Assembly: GCF_900112395.1 (NCBI RefSeq)
Contig: NZ_FOLN01000003.1
Coordinates: 1-64,000, forward strand
DNA from: Algibacter lectus
GTDB lineage: Bacteria; Bacteroidota; Bacteroidia; Flavobacteriales; Flavobacteriaceae
Direction: 5' to 3'
DNA: 64,000 bases
The position numbers and the translations under genes are program-made. The notes under the pieces were generated by a model that worked only from the letters and a program-made list of their open reading frames with translations, searched no databases and was not told where the DNA came from. Positions 42,074-50,973 of this stretch are shown here, piece after piece (the first letter of the stretch is position 1; every line of letters starts with the position of its first letter).

Positions 42074-42833
42074 CTATTTGCTTCGATTTCACAAAAAAAT
42101 GTTCTCTCAAAAATACCAACATACACCAAGTTGATTTTAAAGTAGAAAAGCCTAGCCCTTTTTTATAAACCCAATAATTATGTTTTACTAAGCTCAATTT
42201 ATTAGCAGAAATAGAATTTTGATGAACACGGTAATAAGCTAAGGGCTCTTGAACACCTCTAGCGTCTTTTCCGGACTTTTTAATTGCAGCCAACCATAAG
42301 AGCCAGTCTTGACGTTTTCTTAGATTAGGAGCTGTTATTTCACCTAAAACTTTAGCGTTATACATACCTGTTAAATTTCCAACGTAATTACTTTTTAAAA
42401 GTTTGGGATAACTTAAACTCTTTAGCGCTTTCACTTCTGTGTTTAGTAATTTTCCGTCTTGATCAATTAATTGATAACTAGTAAAAGAAACATGACAGTT
42501 TTCTTTTTGCATGAAAGCAATTTGAGTTTCAAGTTTTTTAGGGTGCCATAAATCATCGGCATCTAAAAACGCAATGTAATCGCCCTTTGCAAGTTGCCCC
42601 CCTTTATTCCGAGATACAGCAGCACCAGAATTCACTTCATTTTTAAGAAGTTTTATATTGGTATGTATTTCTAAAAAGGGTTGAATTATTTTTAAAGTAC
42701 TATCGCTAGAACAATCATCTATTAAAATAAGTTCCCAGTTTTTATAGGTTTGACTTATAACACTGTTTATAGTTTCTGAAATAAAATCTTCAGAATTAAA
42801 CATGGGCGTTATAATAGTAACTGAAGCTGTCAA
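42054..42833 (-). CDS. Glycosyltransferase family 2
   Basis: A 259-residue cytosolic GT-A glycosyltransferase. The N-terminal VTIITPMFNSEDFISETINSV, the first aspartate motif LILIDDCSSDST, and the metal-binding DxD-like FLDADDLWHPKKL are typical of GT2 enzymes that extend oligosaccharides. Sugar and acceptor cannot be told; the WBBJ-like layout with a CWYRVHQNS-type stretch (YYRVHQNSIS) near residue 204 is like enzymes of capsule and O-antigen loci. It is the last gene of the minus-strand run, 11 bases after the WcaJ-type gene. Confidence 0.92.
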   Translation of the reverse strand: MTASVTIITPMFNSEDFISETINSVISQTYKNWELILIDDCSSDSTLKIIQPFLEIHTNIKLLKNEVNSGAAVSRNKGGQLAKGDYIAFLDADDLWHPKKLETQIAFMQKENCHVSFTSYQLIDQDGKLLNTEVKALKSLSYPKLLKSNYVGNLTGMYNAKVLGEITAPNLRKRQDWLLWLAAIKKSGKDARGVQEPLAYYRVHQNSISANKLSLVKHNYWVYKKGLGFSTLKSTWCMLVFLREHFFVKSKQIVKLNKS

Positions 42834-42844
42834 AATTTTTAGCG

Positions 42845-44194
42845 TTAATAAGCCTTCTCTTCGCCTTTTATTGCATTTACAAAGGTTTGTATCACAATTT
42901 TAATATCGAGTAGTAACGACCAGTTTTCAATATAAAAGATATCATATTTTACACGATTTATAATATCCTTATCTTCTTCTATTTCTCCACGCATACCACT
43001 TACCTGAGCTAAACCTGTAATCCCTGGCTTTACAAAATGGCGCACCATAAATTTATCAACTTTACGGGCATACAAGTTAGTATGACTTACCATGTGAGGT
43101 CTTGGCCCAACAACAGACATATCTCCAAAGAGCACGTTAAAAAACTGAGGCAGCTCATCTATACTCGTTTTTCTAATAAAAGCACCCATTTTTGTTATAC
43201 GCATATCGCCTTTGGTTGCTTGGTGCAAATGTGCATCTTCATTAGGCGTCATAGACCTAAATTTATAACAATCGAATTCTTTATAATTAAAACCATTTCT
43301 AGATTGCTTAAAGAACACAGGCCCTTTTGATTCTAGTTTTATTAAAATAGCTATTATTGGAGTTAACCAAGATAGAACAAATACAATTATACAAGACGCA
43401 AATAATATATCAAAAACGCGTTTAACAAATTTACTGACCGGTTCTTGGATAGGAATACTACGGAATGATAAAATTGGAATATAATCGTAATATTCATACT
43501 TTAATTTTCTTGAGTAAATATCTTTATTGTCTGGTATAAACTTAAGTTCTCGTAAATTATTATCTGCAAAATCGACTAACCTGTTTATCTGCTTATTAGA
43601 TAATTCAGCTACTGATGAATATATTTCGTTGATATCATTTTCAATAACATAATTAAAACACTTCTGAAGTGAGAAATCGTCATCCTTAACTGTAAATTGT
43701 TTTTGGAATTTGTATCCAAAATCTTGTCTCTTGTTGAAAATATTAATTAACTGTCGTGTTTTTTCATTATCTCCAATTACTATAACATTCCTAATATTCC
43801 CTCCTAAAGTTGACCTATACTTATTCAACAAAAAGAAAATAAGAAACTTAAAAAAACTAATTAGTAGAAATACACATATTAGATAATTTCCTAATTCGAG
43901 TCTACTAATGTTTGGTTGTTTAAAAACCCCTATAAAAGCATAGAGAATTATAGCAAAAAATAACATTTGCCTAAAAAGCAAAGCAACTATTTGAACTATT
44001 CTAGTATGTCTATGTACTTCATAAAAATGACTTGTAAATGCTATAATAATCCAAAAAACACCAACATAGCTTAAGAAGCCGTATGTATGCGTAATGTTAA
44101 TAGGAAATAAAAACACACAACCAATAATGATACTTAAATCTAATAAGTAGGAAATAGGCGTTATAAAACCCGAATATCTGCTTTGTTTAAACAT
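42845..44194 (-). CDS. Polyprenyl glycosylphosphotransferase (WcaJ/WbaP-type initiating enzyme)
   Basis: A 449-residue membrane enzyme that moves a sugar-1-phosphate to undecaprenyl phosphate, starting the repeat unit. Four N-terminal helices (about 12-120), a CoA-binding-like Rossmann region (about 130-240), a fifth helix (about 265-285), and the catalytic C-terminal domain with KLESKGPVFFKQSRNGFNYKEFDCYKFRSM, RKTSIDELPQFFNVLFGDMSVVGPRPH and KPGITGLAQVSGMRGE, all signature motifs. The first sugar is unknown. It lies 11 bases from the GT2 gene and 12 from the UDP-xylose synthase gene. Confidence 0.95.
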   Translation of the reverse strand: MFKQSRYSGFITPISYLLDLSIIIGCVFLFPINITHTYGFLSYVGVFWIIIAFTSHFYEVHRHTRIVQIVALLFRQMLFFAIILYAFIGVFKQPNISRLELGNYLICVFLLISFFKFLIFFLLNKYRSTLGGNIRNVIVIGDNEKTRQLINIFNKRQDFGYKFQKQFTVKDDDFSLQKCFNYVIENDINEIYSSVAELSNKQINRLVDFADNNLRELKFIPDNKDIYSRKLKYEYYDYIPILSFRSIPIQEPVSKFVKRVFDILFASCIIVFVLSWLTPIIAILIKLESKGPVFFKQSRNGFNYKEFDCYKFRSMTPNEDAHLHQATKGDMRITKMGAFIRKTSIDELPQFFNVLFGDMSVVGPRPHMVSHTNLYARKVDKFMVRHFVKPGITGLAQVSGMRGEIEEDKDIINRVKYDIFYIENWSLLLDIKIVIQTFVNAIKGEEKAY

Positions 44195-44205
44195 GCTTAA
44201 TTAAA

Positions 44206-45192
44206 CTAATTCCTTATATGGTTTTCAAAATTTTTATGCTCGCTTTTTAACAACTCTTCGGCTGATAAAGTTTTAAAATAATTAAAAGTGAGTTTCATCC
44301 CTTCTTCTCTATCGATTTTGGGAGACCAATTTAGTAATTTTTTTGCTAATGATATATCAGGCTGCCTTTGTAACGGATCATCAACAGGTAATTCTTTATA
44401 AATAACCTTCTGATTGGTTCCTGTTAATTTTATTATTTCTTCAGCAAAATCTTTAATAGAAATTTCGTGAGGGTTTCCAATATTAACGGGTTCGCTATAA
44501 TCACTTAGTAATAATCGATAAATACCTTCTACCTGATCGTCTACATAACAAAAGGATCTAGTTTGAGAGCCATCACCAAAAACAGTAAGGTCCTCTCCCC
44601 TCAACGCTTGCCCCATAAAAGCAGGAATAACTCTACCATCGTTTAAACGCATTCGTGGTCCATAAGTGTTAAATATGCGTACAATTCTAGTTTCGAGTCC
44701 ATGAAATCTATGGTAAGCCATAGTTATCGATTCTTGAAAACGCTTGGCCTCGTCGTACACTCCTCTCGGACCAATAGTATTTACGTTACCGTAATATTCT
44801 TCTGTTTGGGGATGTACTAATGGATCGCCATAAACCTCGGATGTTGAAGCTATTAATATTCTTGCTTTTTTAGCTTTTGCTAACCCGAGTAAATTATGAG
44901 TTCCGAGAGAACCTACTTTTAACGTCTGAATCGGGATTTTTAAGTAATCGATTGGACTTGCTGGAGAGGCAAAATGTAATATATAATCTAATCCTCCCTC
45001 AATTTTAATAAACTCGGTAACATCGTGCTCTATAAAATCAAAGTTTGGATTTTCTTTTAAGTGAACAAGGTTTTTAGGATCTCCAGTAATATAGTTGTCC
45101 ATTCCAATAACATGGAAGCCTTCTTTTATAAATCGATCGCAGAGGTGAGATCCTAAAAACCCAGCTGCTCCTGTTATTAAAATTTTTTTCAT
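44206..45192 (-). CDS. UDP-glucuronate decarboxylase (UDP-xylose synthase type)
   Basis: A 328-residue extended SDR enzyme. N-terminal NAD site [16 protein letters not shown], substrate region [21 protein letters not shown] (the P-I-D-Y-x-x-x-P-I-x-T-L segment is typical of UDP-xylose synthases), [15 protein letters not shown], catalytic YDEAKR (Tyr/Lys) and [10 protein letters not shown]. It converts UDP-glucuronate to UDP-xylose or a related 4-keto pentose. Its substrate would come from UDP-glucose dehydrogenase, whose gene directly upstream is only an 88-codon stub coupled to it by an ATGA overlap. Confidence 0.93.
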   Translation of the reverse strand: MKKILITGAAGFLGSHLCDRFIKEGFHVIGMDNYITGDPKNLVHLKENPNFDFIEHDVTEFIKIEGGLDYILHFASPASPIDYLKIPIQTLKVGSLGTHNLLGLAKAKKARILIASTSEVYGDPLVHPQTEEYYGNVNTIGPRGVYDEAKRFQESITMAYHRFHGLETRIVRIFNTYGPRMRLNDGRVIPAFMGQALRGEDLTVFGDGSQTRSFCYVDDQVEGIYRLLLSDYSEPVNIGNPHEISIKDFAEEIIKLTGTNQKVIYKELPVDDPLQRQPDISLAKKLLNWSPKIDREEGMKLTFNYFKTLSAEELLKSEHKNFENHIRN

Positions 45193-45455
45193 TGTTTAAT
45201 TTCCGCTTCATCAATGTTTTTTTCTATATCGGTAAAAAAAAACAGCTTTTTATCCCTAGTATCTTTAACAATATCGGATAAACCAGGTTCAAAGAAGGGT
45301 AGTTCATCTAAATCATCAAAATTCCATGCGGCTATTCTAGTTGCATTTATATCAACAATAGTTACTTTTATATTTGGGCATTGCTTGGCAATAACTGCCA
45401 TATCAGGACCTCCTACGTACCCCGTACCTGTGAAACATATGTTTTTAATATTCAT
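45189..45455 (-). pseudogene. Truncated UDP-glucose 6-dehydrogenase (N-terminal stub)
   Basis: An 88-codon frame matching only the N-terminus of an animal-like UDP-glucose dehydrogenase: the NAD fingerprint FTGTGYVGGPDMAVIAKQCP (GxGxxG kept), IKVTIVDINATRIAAWN and LPFFEPGLSDIV. A normal enzyme has about 450-470 residues. The frame continues as [17 protein letters not shown] and then stops; family members go on with ADMIFISVNTPTK-like sequence. The stop overlaps the UXS start (ATGA, 45189-45192). It cannot be an active dehydrogenase because substrate-binding and catalytic (Cys) parts are absent. It probably arose by deletion when neighbouring genes were exchanged; a complete copy elsewhere is expected. 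Confidence 0.85.
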
Positions 45456-45463
45456 AAAAAAAA

Positions 45464-46585
45464 TTAAATTTTGTGCTTCATGAAAAGCTCTATTTCTAAA
45501 CTTATTTTTTTTAAAAAAATATTTTCAGAAAAGTTTTTAGCATGATTTCTTATCCAAACTGGATCAAAATTACTTTCAACTTTCTCAAAACAATTTATAG
45601 ATTCTTGTAATGAATTAACTTCTTGACGATCAAAAAACATCCCTGAAGATTCTTCTATATTGTCTAAATTTTCAACAACGGTTTCTAATGCTCCTCCTTT
45701 TTTATAAGCAATCACCGGAATACCGTAAGACATGACTTCTAAAGGTATCATCCCAAAATCTTCTTCTCCTGGGAATAATAATGCCTTAGACCTAGCAAAA
45801 ACAGCTTCAATCTCATCCCATGGTAATTCCCCCATAAATTCTATATTACTTTTTGCTTTACTTTTATACTTGTCCATTTCAGAACCCCTTCCTATAACAA
45901 TAAGTTTCTTTCCATTTAAGTTAAAAGCATCAACGAGTAAATCTATTTTTTTGTAAGGTGTTATTGCTCCAAAACTCAAATAAACATCTCTTTCTTTATT
46001 AATCATTAATGGTTTTTCAAAAAGGTTATCAGCTATTGGAGGGTATACAATTTTAGCATCCCTATTATAAAAATGCATTACGCGTTTAGCTACGTTTTCA
46101 GAATTCGCAACATACAAATCAACACCTTTTATTGTTGTTTTATCCCATTGCTTCAAACGGTTAAAGAAAAATGCTAAAACTGGCCTAAGCATCGGTTTTA
46201 CGGATTGCAAATATTCTTCGGAGAACCCCCAACAATATCGCATTGGAGAATGAATATAACAAAGGTGAGGAATATTATTTTTATTCGAAATCCCTTTTGC
46301 AGGACCTGACTCCGAAGATATAATTAAATCATAATCATCTTTTAATTTTAAAGACTTAATACCTATTGGATATAAAGGAAATATTTTTTGATACCTTTTC
46401 CTTAAAAATGGTTTATCGAGTACAGAAGTATATACTTTATGGTTTTTAAGATGATCTCCATAGCCTTCTTTATCATAAAAAAGAGTGTAAACATCTGCAC
46501 CAGGAAATAGGCTCAAAATAGACTCTACTACTTTTTCACCACCTCTTCTAGTTACAAACCAATAATGTATTACAGCTACCTTCAT
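45464..46585 (-). CDS. Glycosyltransferase family 4
   Basis: A 373-residue GT-B enzyme that adds a sugar from a nucleotide donor, keeping the linkage type of the donor. N-terminal KVAVIHYWFVTRRGGEKVVESI (acceptor domain), YIHSPMRYCWG, and the C-terminal donor domain with YLSFGAITPYKKIDLLVDAF, and EDFGMIPLEVMSYGIPVIAYKKGG, the E-x7-E motif of GT4. The closest recalled type is the WbaZ/mannosyl-like group. Its stop is 8 bases before the ugd stub and its start shares one base with the SDR gene's stop region. Sugar specificity unknown. Confidence 0.93.
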   Translation of the reverse strand: MKVAVIHYWFVTRRGGEKVVESILSLFPGADVYTLFYDKEGYGDHLKNHKVYTSVLDKPFLRKRYQKIFPLYPIGIKSLKLKDDYDLIISSESGPAKGISNKNNIPHLCYIHSPMRYCWGFSEEYLQSVKPMLRPVLAFFFNRLKQWDKTTIKGVDLYVANSENVAKRVMHFYNRDAKIVYPPIADNLFEKPLMINKERDVYLSFGAITPYKKIDLLVDAFNLNGKKLIVIGRGSEMDKYKSKAKSNIEFMGELPWDEIEAVFARSKALLFPGEEDFGMIPLEVMSYGIPVIAYKKGGALETVVENLDNIEESSGMFFDRQEVNSLQESINCFEKVESNFDPVWIRNHAKNFSENIFLKKISLEIELFMKHKI

Positions 46586-47586
46586 TATTTAAAATCGTCT
46601 GGTGAAATAGAATTCCAATGTTCTAAAGCTCTTTTAAAATCATACTTAAAATCAAAACCATTATCAATTAAATATTGTGGTTTAATGTTAGTAGGAAAAC
46701 CAGCTTTTCTAACCCTCACAGGATGGATATCTGAGGTTTTTCCTATTAATTTGAATAAAATTTGAACAAAAAATGCAATTACAGCTAATATGGAAACCGG
46801 TAATTTTAACGTTGGTTTTTTAATATTCAAATATTCTTTAGCAATAAGCACCATTTTACTCAGGGGTTCTACTGGATTTTCCGCATAATTATACACTATA
46901 AACCTATCCGATTTATTAATAGTAAATAACATACTTTCTACTAAACCATAAACGTATCCGTAACCTTTAATTACATTACCCCCATTAGGAAGTATAAATG
47001 TTCCTTTTTTAAGGGCTTTAATCATTCTATAAACATTACCAGGGTCTTTGGGTCCAAAGATAACACTTGGTCTTACTATAACCAACCGTCTTGTTGTATC
47101 TCCAGACATCCATTCTTTATGGATTTTTTCAGCAAACCCTTTCGATATGCCGTAAGCGGTTTCGGGATATAATGTTGATGCCTCTGTTCTTTGTTCTAAA
47201 GACCTTCCATAAGGCGCAATACTACTTGTAAAAAATATGTTTTTAATATTAGTATCTCTAGCAAATTTATTTATGTTTTCCGCACCACTAATATTAGTAT
47301 CAAAATATTCTTTATACTCATGACCCGGCTCTCGATGTATAGCGGCAAAATTGAAGATCCAAGAATTATTTTGGTCAATATCACCGATTTTTAAATCAAT
47401 TTCACTCCTTACATCTAGCTTTAGATATTCTAATTGCTTTGAGTTAAGGTAGTCTTCAAACCCTTTAATTTCTCTTAAATCTGCTACTATATATTTGTCG
47501 AAAATATTGTCTTCTAGTAATTTTTTTAAAAGATGAGTTCCAATATATCCTGCGCCTCCAAAAATTATTGCTATTTTATTCATCAA
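46585..47586 (-). CDS. NAD-dependent epimerase/dehydratase (extended SDR)
   Basis: A 333-residue nucleotide-sugar-modifying SDR enzyme. N-terminal cofactor loop IIFGGAGYIGTHLLKKL, then NFAAIHREPGHEYKEYFDTN, FFTSSIAPYG (catalytic Ser), AYGISKGFAEK with the Tyr-x3-Lys pair near residues 145-149, and RLVIVRPSVIFGP. The C-terminal 110 residues include a hydrophobic stretch (VSILAVIAFFVQILFKLIG), unusual for soluble epimerases and similar to membrane-associated 3-beta-HSD-like members. The product is unknown. It overlaps the O-antigen ligase-type gene by 11 bases. Confidence 0.88.
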   Translation of the reverse strand: MMNKIAIIFGGAGYIGTHLLKKLLEDNIFDKYIVADLREIKGFEDYLNSKQLEYLKLDVRSEIDLKIGDIDQNNSWIFNFAAIHREPGHEYKEYFDTNISGAENINKFARDTNIKNIFFTSSIAPYGRSLEQRTEASTLYPETAYGISKGFAEKIHKEWMSGDTTRRLVIVRPSVIFGPKDPGNVYRMIKALKKGTFILPNGGNVIKGYGYVYGLVESMLFTINKSDRFIVYNYAENPVEPLSKMVLIAKEYLNIKKPTLKLPVSILAVIAFFVQILFKLIGKTSDIHPVRVRKAGFPTNIKPQYLIDNGFDFKYDFKRALEHWNSISPDDFK

Positions 47587-48799
47587 GTCTCCTTTTTTCC
47601 AAACTATTAATCATCGCCATTGTATACATCATACAAAACATAAAAACACCTCTCTCTCGTTGTAACATAGACTCTGTTAAAAAAGATATTATAATGAGGG
47701 TAAATATACTATTAAAAATAATATTTAACTCCTCTCGCCTTTGTTTAATAGGAATAAAGATCGAAAACAAAAGGTACAGCAAAACAATAATTCCAAACAA
47801 TCCTGAAATTAAATACGTTTGCAAATATTGATTATGTGTATTATATTTTATCTTAACACCTTTATCAAAATGGTATTCCTTGTATTTTTTTACCAAGTCA
47901 TCTTCTACATCCCCAGCTCCAATACCTAAGATATAATTGTTTTTTATTAAGTCTAAAGAAGATTTCCAAATAATATTCCGTTCGGAATTATATGATGATT
48001 CTAAAACATTACTGAAACGATCAAACAATTTGTTATTAAAATAAGTAGCTACAACAAGTAATAAAATTGCTATTCCAACAACCAGCTTTTTTCCTTTTTT
48101 AAAACACCATATCAATAAAATTAATAACGCTAACACTGTTGCTATTCTTGACCTAAACAATAAGGGCTGAAGCAACAAAAAAAAGCCTGTAACTATATAA
48201 ATCCATTTATTCTTTTCATATTTTAAAAACAAAAATATAATACTAGCGACTAAGCAATACAAGGACAAATAGCTGTGATGAAAATCTAATTTTAGAACAA
48301 CATTATGAAAAAAGTAGTTTACACTATTTTTTGTTATGTATTCTGTCCATTTATTTTTTGGAAAATACAGCTCATAGATAAATTCATAAACGTATCCGTA
48401 AAGAATAGAAAACACCACGCCACAAGCAAATACTACAAGAATTTTCTTTAGCGCTTTTTTTAAATCGCCTTCTTCTATTATTGGTAAAAATAGAACTGGA
48501 AAGACAATAAAGGATAACGATCTTTCTATAACCTTTAAACCGCTTTTTATATTATCTGTCCATAGTAGAGACAAGCAAAGCGTTAAGAAATATAGACTAA
48601 TTAGAAAGATCTTAGGTTTTACTGCTTGAAAAATAGTTTTTCGATCGACTAGAATTAAAAATAGGGCTGCTATTAAAAAAAGTATTAAAGCATACCTAAA
48701 CACAATAGGCCAAGGCGAAGTAATACAAAAAAACAAAAATGGAAAGAATAAAAGGTATTTCTGCTTAACTGTACGAATTATTTCTTTATTAAAATACAT
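47576..48799 (-). CDS. O-antigen ligase/polymerase family membrane protein (first)
   Basis: A 407-residue inner-membrane protein with about ten to twelve helices and one large loop (about 265-325). The loop ends NTHNQYLQTYLISGLFGIIVLL, the conserved H-N-x-Y-L-x-x-x-x-x-x-G signature of the WaaL/Wzy superfamily. Such proteins either ligate the finished glycan to its lipid or protein carrier or polymerise the repeat. With a second related gene directly upstream, one of each is likely; this copy is the better WaaL candidate because of the clear H-N motif. It overlaps the SDR gene by 11 bases and follows the second copy by 15. Confidence 0.83.
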   Translation of the reverse strand: MYFNKEIIRTVKQKYLLFFPFLFFCITSPWPIVFRYALILFLIAALFLILVDRKTIFQAVKPKIFLISLYFLTLCLSLLWTDNIKSGLKVIERSLSFIVFPVLFLPIIEEGDLKKALKKILVVFACGVVFSILYGYVYEFIYELYFPKNKWTEYITKNSVNYFFHNVVLKLDFHHSYLSLYCLVASIIFLFLKYEKNKWIYIVTGFFLLLQPLLFRSRIATVLALLILLIWCFKKGKKLVVGIAILLLVVATYFNNKLFDRFSNVLESSYNSERNIIWKSSLDLIKNNYILGIGAGDVEDDLVKKYKEYHFDKGVKIKYNTHNQYLQTYLISGLFGIIVLLYLLFSIFIPIKQRREELNIIFNSIFTLIIISFLTESMLQRERGVFMFCMMYTMAMINSLEKRRLDE

Positions 48800-48814
48800 A
48801 CCTATAATTTAAAA

Positions 48815-50005
48815 TTATACCGATTCTTTAACCAATTGCTTATTAAAATTAATAGTGGTTAAGCCTGCTATAAACCAAAAAATAAACATGACAGGAATGT
48901 AATTAAATGCACCATCTGCTACAGCCAAAATGCCATACAGCAGAATCGACTTTCTAAGTATTTTAAAATCCCTATTTTTATTACCATAATTCACTAAAAT
49001 TGGAGAAAACAAATGCACTAAAAATAACACCAAGCCAAATAGACCAAAATAATTAACTATAGAAGCATACACTATTTCGCCTATGCCAATAAAAGGAGCT
49101 TCTGTATTATAAAACAAGGTCGTATCAATCGAAGTTATAAGCCCCATTCTACCACCTAAGTTTTTACTAATTAAAAAACTAGAAACATCAAAACCTAAGA
49201 CATTATTAACTAAAAATATAATGGCTAAAATTAAAAAAGGCATTAGTCCTATTATTTTCAATAGTGTTTTTTTATTAATTAACAAAACCATGTACAGGAT
49301 AGCTCCTATCCAAACCGTTCTAGAAAGAGTTAATAATAACGAAAACATCGCAACATATCTAATTTTTTTGTTATCAAAAAACTCTGTAAAGGGTAGTAAT
49401 AAAACTAAACACAGCCCATAAATATTACCATTATTATAGGTTGAAATTAGTTTTCTAAACACCCCTCTATTATTATACTTCCAATCTAAATTAGGGTCTT
49501 GGAGGTTAACCGTAATTCCAGGAATAGTAAACCACTCGCCAGTAATATTGCGGTATAAAAACAATGCGATACCATATATAGATATAAATAATATTATTTT
49601 ATTGATAAAACTTATAAACTCATCCCACTTAGTATCGTATAGGTTTTGAAATGTAGAAGAACAGAATACCAAGAAAAATAAAGGCAACACAATAACACTA
49701 CTTAAAAAAGAAATTAACTTCCCCAATTGAGCCCCTTCTCCAAGACTAAAAAACAAAAGACTGTAAATAGCAAAAAACAGAGTTCCCAAATAAATAACAA
49801 TAGCTTTAACACTTTTCTTTTTAGCTTTTAAATAAAAAACCAAAAACAGGGGGGTAAATAAAATCAAGAGAATATACCCCCATGTAATAGGAATATCTCC
49901 AATTTTAAATCCGCCTTTAGGAATGGCTATATTAAAAAAGAGCAGCGCATATAATAAACTAAACGCGCTTATTCTCAAATTTAATTTCTTTGTTAAAAAC
50001 TTCAT
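48815..50005 (-). CDS. O-antigen polymerase-like membrane protein (Wzy candidate)
   Basis: A 396-residue membrane protein with about eleven hydrophobic helices and a periplasmic-looking loop around residues 150-190 (FTIPGITVNLQDPNLDWKYNNRGV). Overall architecture fits Wzy-type repeat-unit polymerases or the O-antigen ligase superfamily, but the H-N-x-Y-L motif seen in the neighbouring gene is absent, so the assignment rests on topology and position. It overlaps the putative sialyltransferase-like gene by 4 bases. As is usual for Wzy, sequence conservation is low. Confidence 0.72.
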   Translation of the reverse strand: MKFLTKKLNLRISAFSLLYALLFFNIAIPKGGFKIGDIPITWGYILLILFTPLFLVFYLKAKKKSVKAIVIYLGTLFFAIYSLLFFSLGEGAQLGKLISFLSSVIVLPLFFLVFCSSTFQNLYDTKWDEFISFINKIILFISIYGIALFLYRNITGEWFTIPGITVNLQDPNLDWKYNNRGVFRKLISTYNNGNIYGLCLVLLLPFTEFFDNKKIRYVAMFSLLLTLSRTVWIGAILYMVLLINKKTLLKIIGLMPFLILAIIFLVNNVLGFDVSSFLISKNLGGRMGLITSIDTTLFYNTEAPFIGIGEIVYASIVNYFGLFGLVLFLVHLFSPILVNYGNKNRDFKILRKSILLYGILAVADGAFNYIPVMFIFWFIAGLTTINFNKQLVKESV

Positions 50006-50973
50006 TTATTTTCTATTTCTTTTTCAAAACTTATAATATTTTCAAAAATCTTATCATGTTTTTCTTGATCTATATTAATAAGGTTTGAATTGATTGAGTA
50101 ACTTTTTATATCGAAAATTTCCGCTTCTATTAAAGCTGTCGATGTAAAACTATAGGCATGTGTAGCAATATTAAAAGCCTCTATTAAATTATCTACATAC
50201 TCACAGTTCTCGAGTAAAGTAACTCTTTTCTCATCTTTATGTATAGGGTGTTCTTTAATTAATACTCTATTATATTTTGAGGACAAATAAGCTGTTACAC
50301 CATTAATTAAATATATTTCTTCTTTTTCGGTACATAATTTAGCTTTAGATAGACATTGTAGTAAAAAAACAACGGTCCCTTCTTCTTTTATATTAGGGAT
50401 ACGTTTATCATATAAGTGGCTTTTAAGAAATTTAAAATCAATATCCACTTCCTCTTCTTTCCAATTATTCTCATTAACAAGAAAATCTTTATATAGCTTA
50501 TTATACACAATATATTTATCAACTATTTTGGTCCCAAACCCTGTGCCAATAGGATAAAAACCATAACATAACTTGCACGTTTTATTTACTATATTTCTAA
50601 GTCCTTGTTTTGGTGGTGGAGAAATATCAAAAATACCATGTTGCAAGGCTACCAGCCTGAATTCTGGAAAGTCTTTTTTTAATCTGGTTATAATATTATA
50701 GGCTATAAAACCTTCGGAATTTGATAAATATATTTCGGTGATTTTGTCTTCTTTTTGAGCATTTATCCAAGTTACAAGATTATTATATTGTGTTTCTAAT
50801 AGTCCTCTTGAAGAAATTCTTTGCTTTATTTTAGATAATGACACCCCTCCTAAAAGGTGTTGAAGACCAACTAGATTATAGGATTTAAAATTATACTTAT
50901 CAATAATGTAGGCATACCGCTCCTGCATATGCTCTTCTAAAACTATAAAAACCCTCGAGTTATCTTTTTCCAT
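50002..50973 (-). CDS. Putative sialyltransferase-like glycosyltransferase
   Basis: A 323-residue soluble protein with no recognised family at first sight. Its N-terminal half has alternating strands and helices (EKDNSRVFIVLEEHMQERYA, EIYLSNSEGFIAYNIITRL, RLVALQHGIFDI). The C-terminal half contains RVLIKEHPIHKDEK (about 240-253), a His-Pro element, and AYSFTSTALIEAEI, a serine-threonine element; HP and S-S/T motifs are the conserved marks of bacterial sialyltransferase and polysialyltransferase families with the GT-B fold. No strict match to the D/E-D/E-G motif is clear. Because the locus makes a CMP-activated nonulosonate and needs an enzyme to transfer it, this gene is the best candidate. 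It overlaps the flippase gene by 31 bases. Confidence 0.5.
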   Translation of the reverse strand: MEKDNSRVFIVLEEHMQERYAYIIDKYNFKSYNLVGLQHLLGGVSLSKIKQRISSRGLLETQYNNLVTWINAQKEDKITEIYLSNSEGFIAYNIITRLKKDFPEFRLVALQHGIFDISPPPKQGLRNIVNKTCKLCYGFYPIGTGFGTKIVDKYIVYNKLYKDFLVNENNWKEEEVDIDFKFLKSHLYDKRIPNIKEEGTVVFLLQCLSKAKLCTEKEEIYLINGVTAYLSSKYNRVLIKEHPIHKDEKRVTLLENCEYVDNLIEAFNIATHAYSFTSTALIEAEIFDIKSYSINSNLINIDQEKHDKIFENIISFEKEIENK

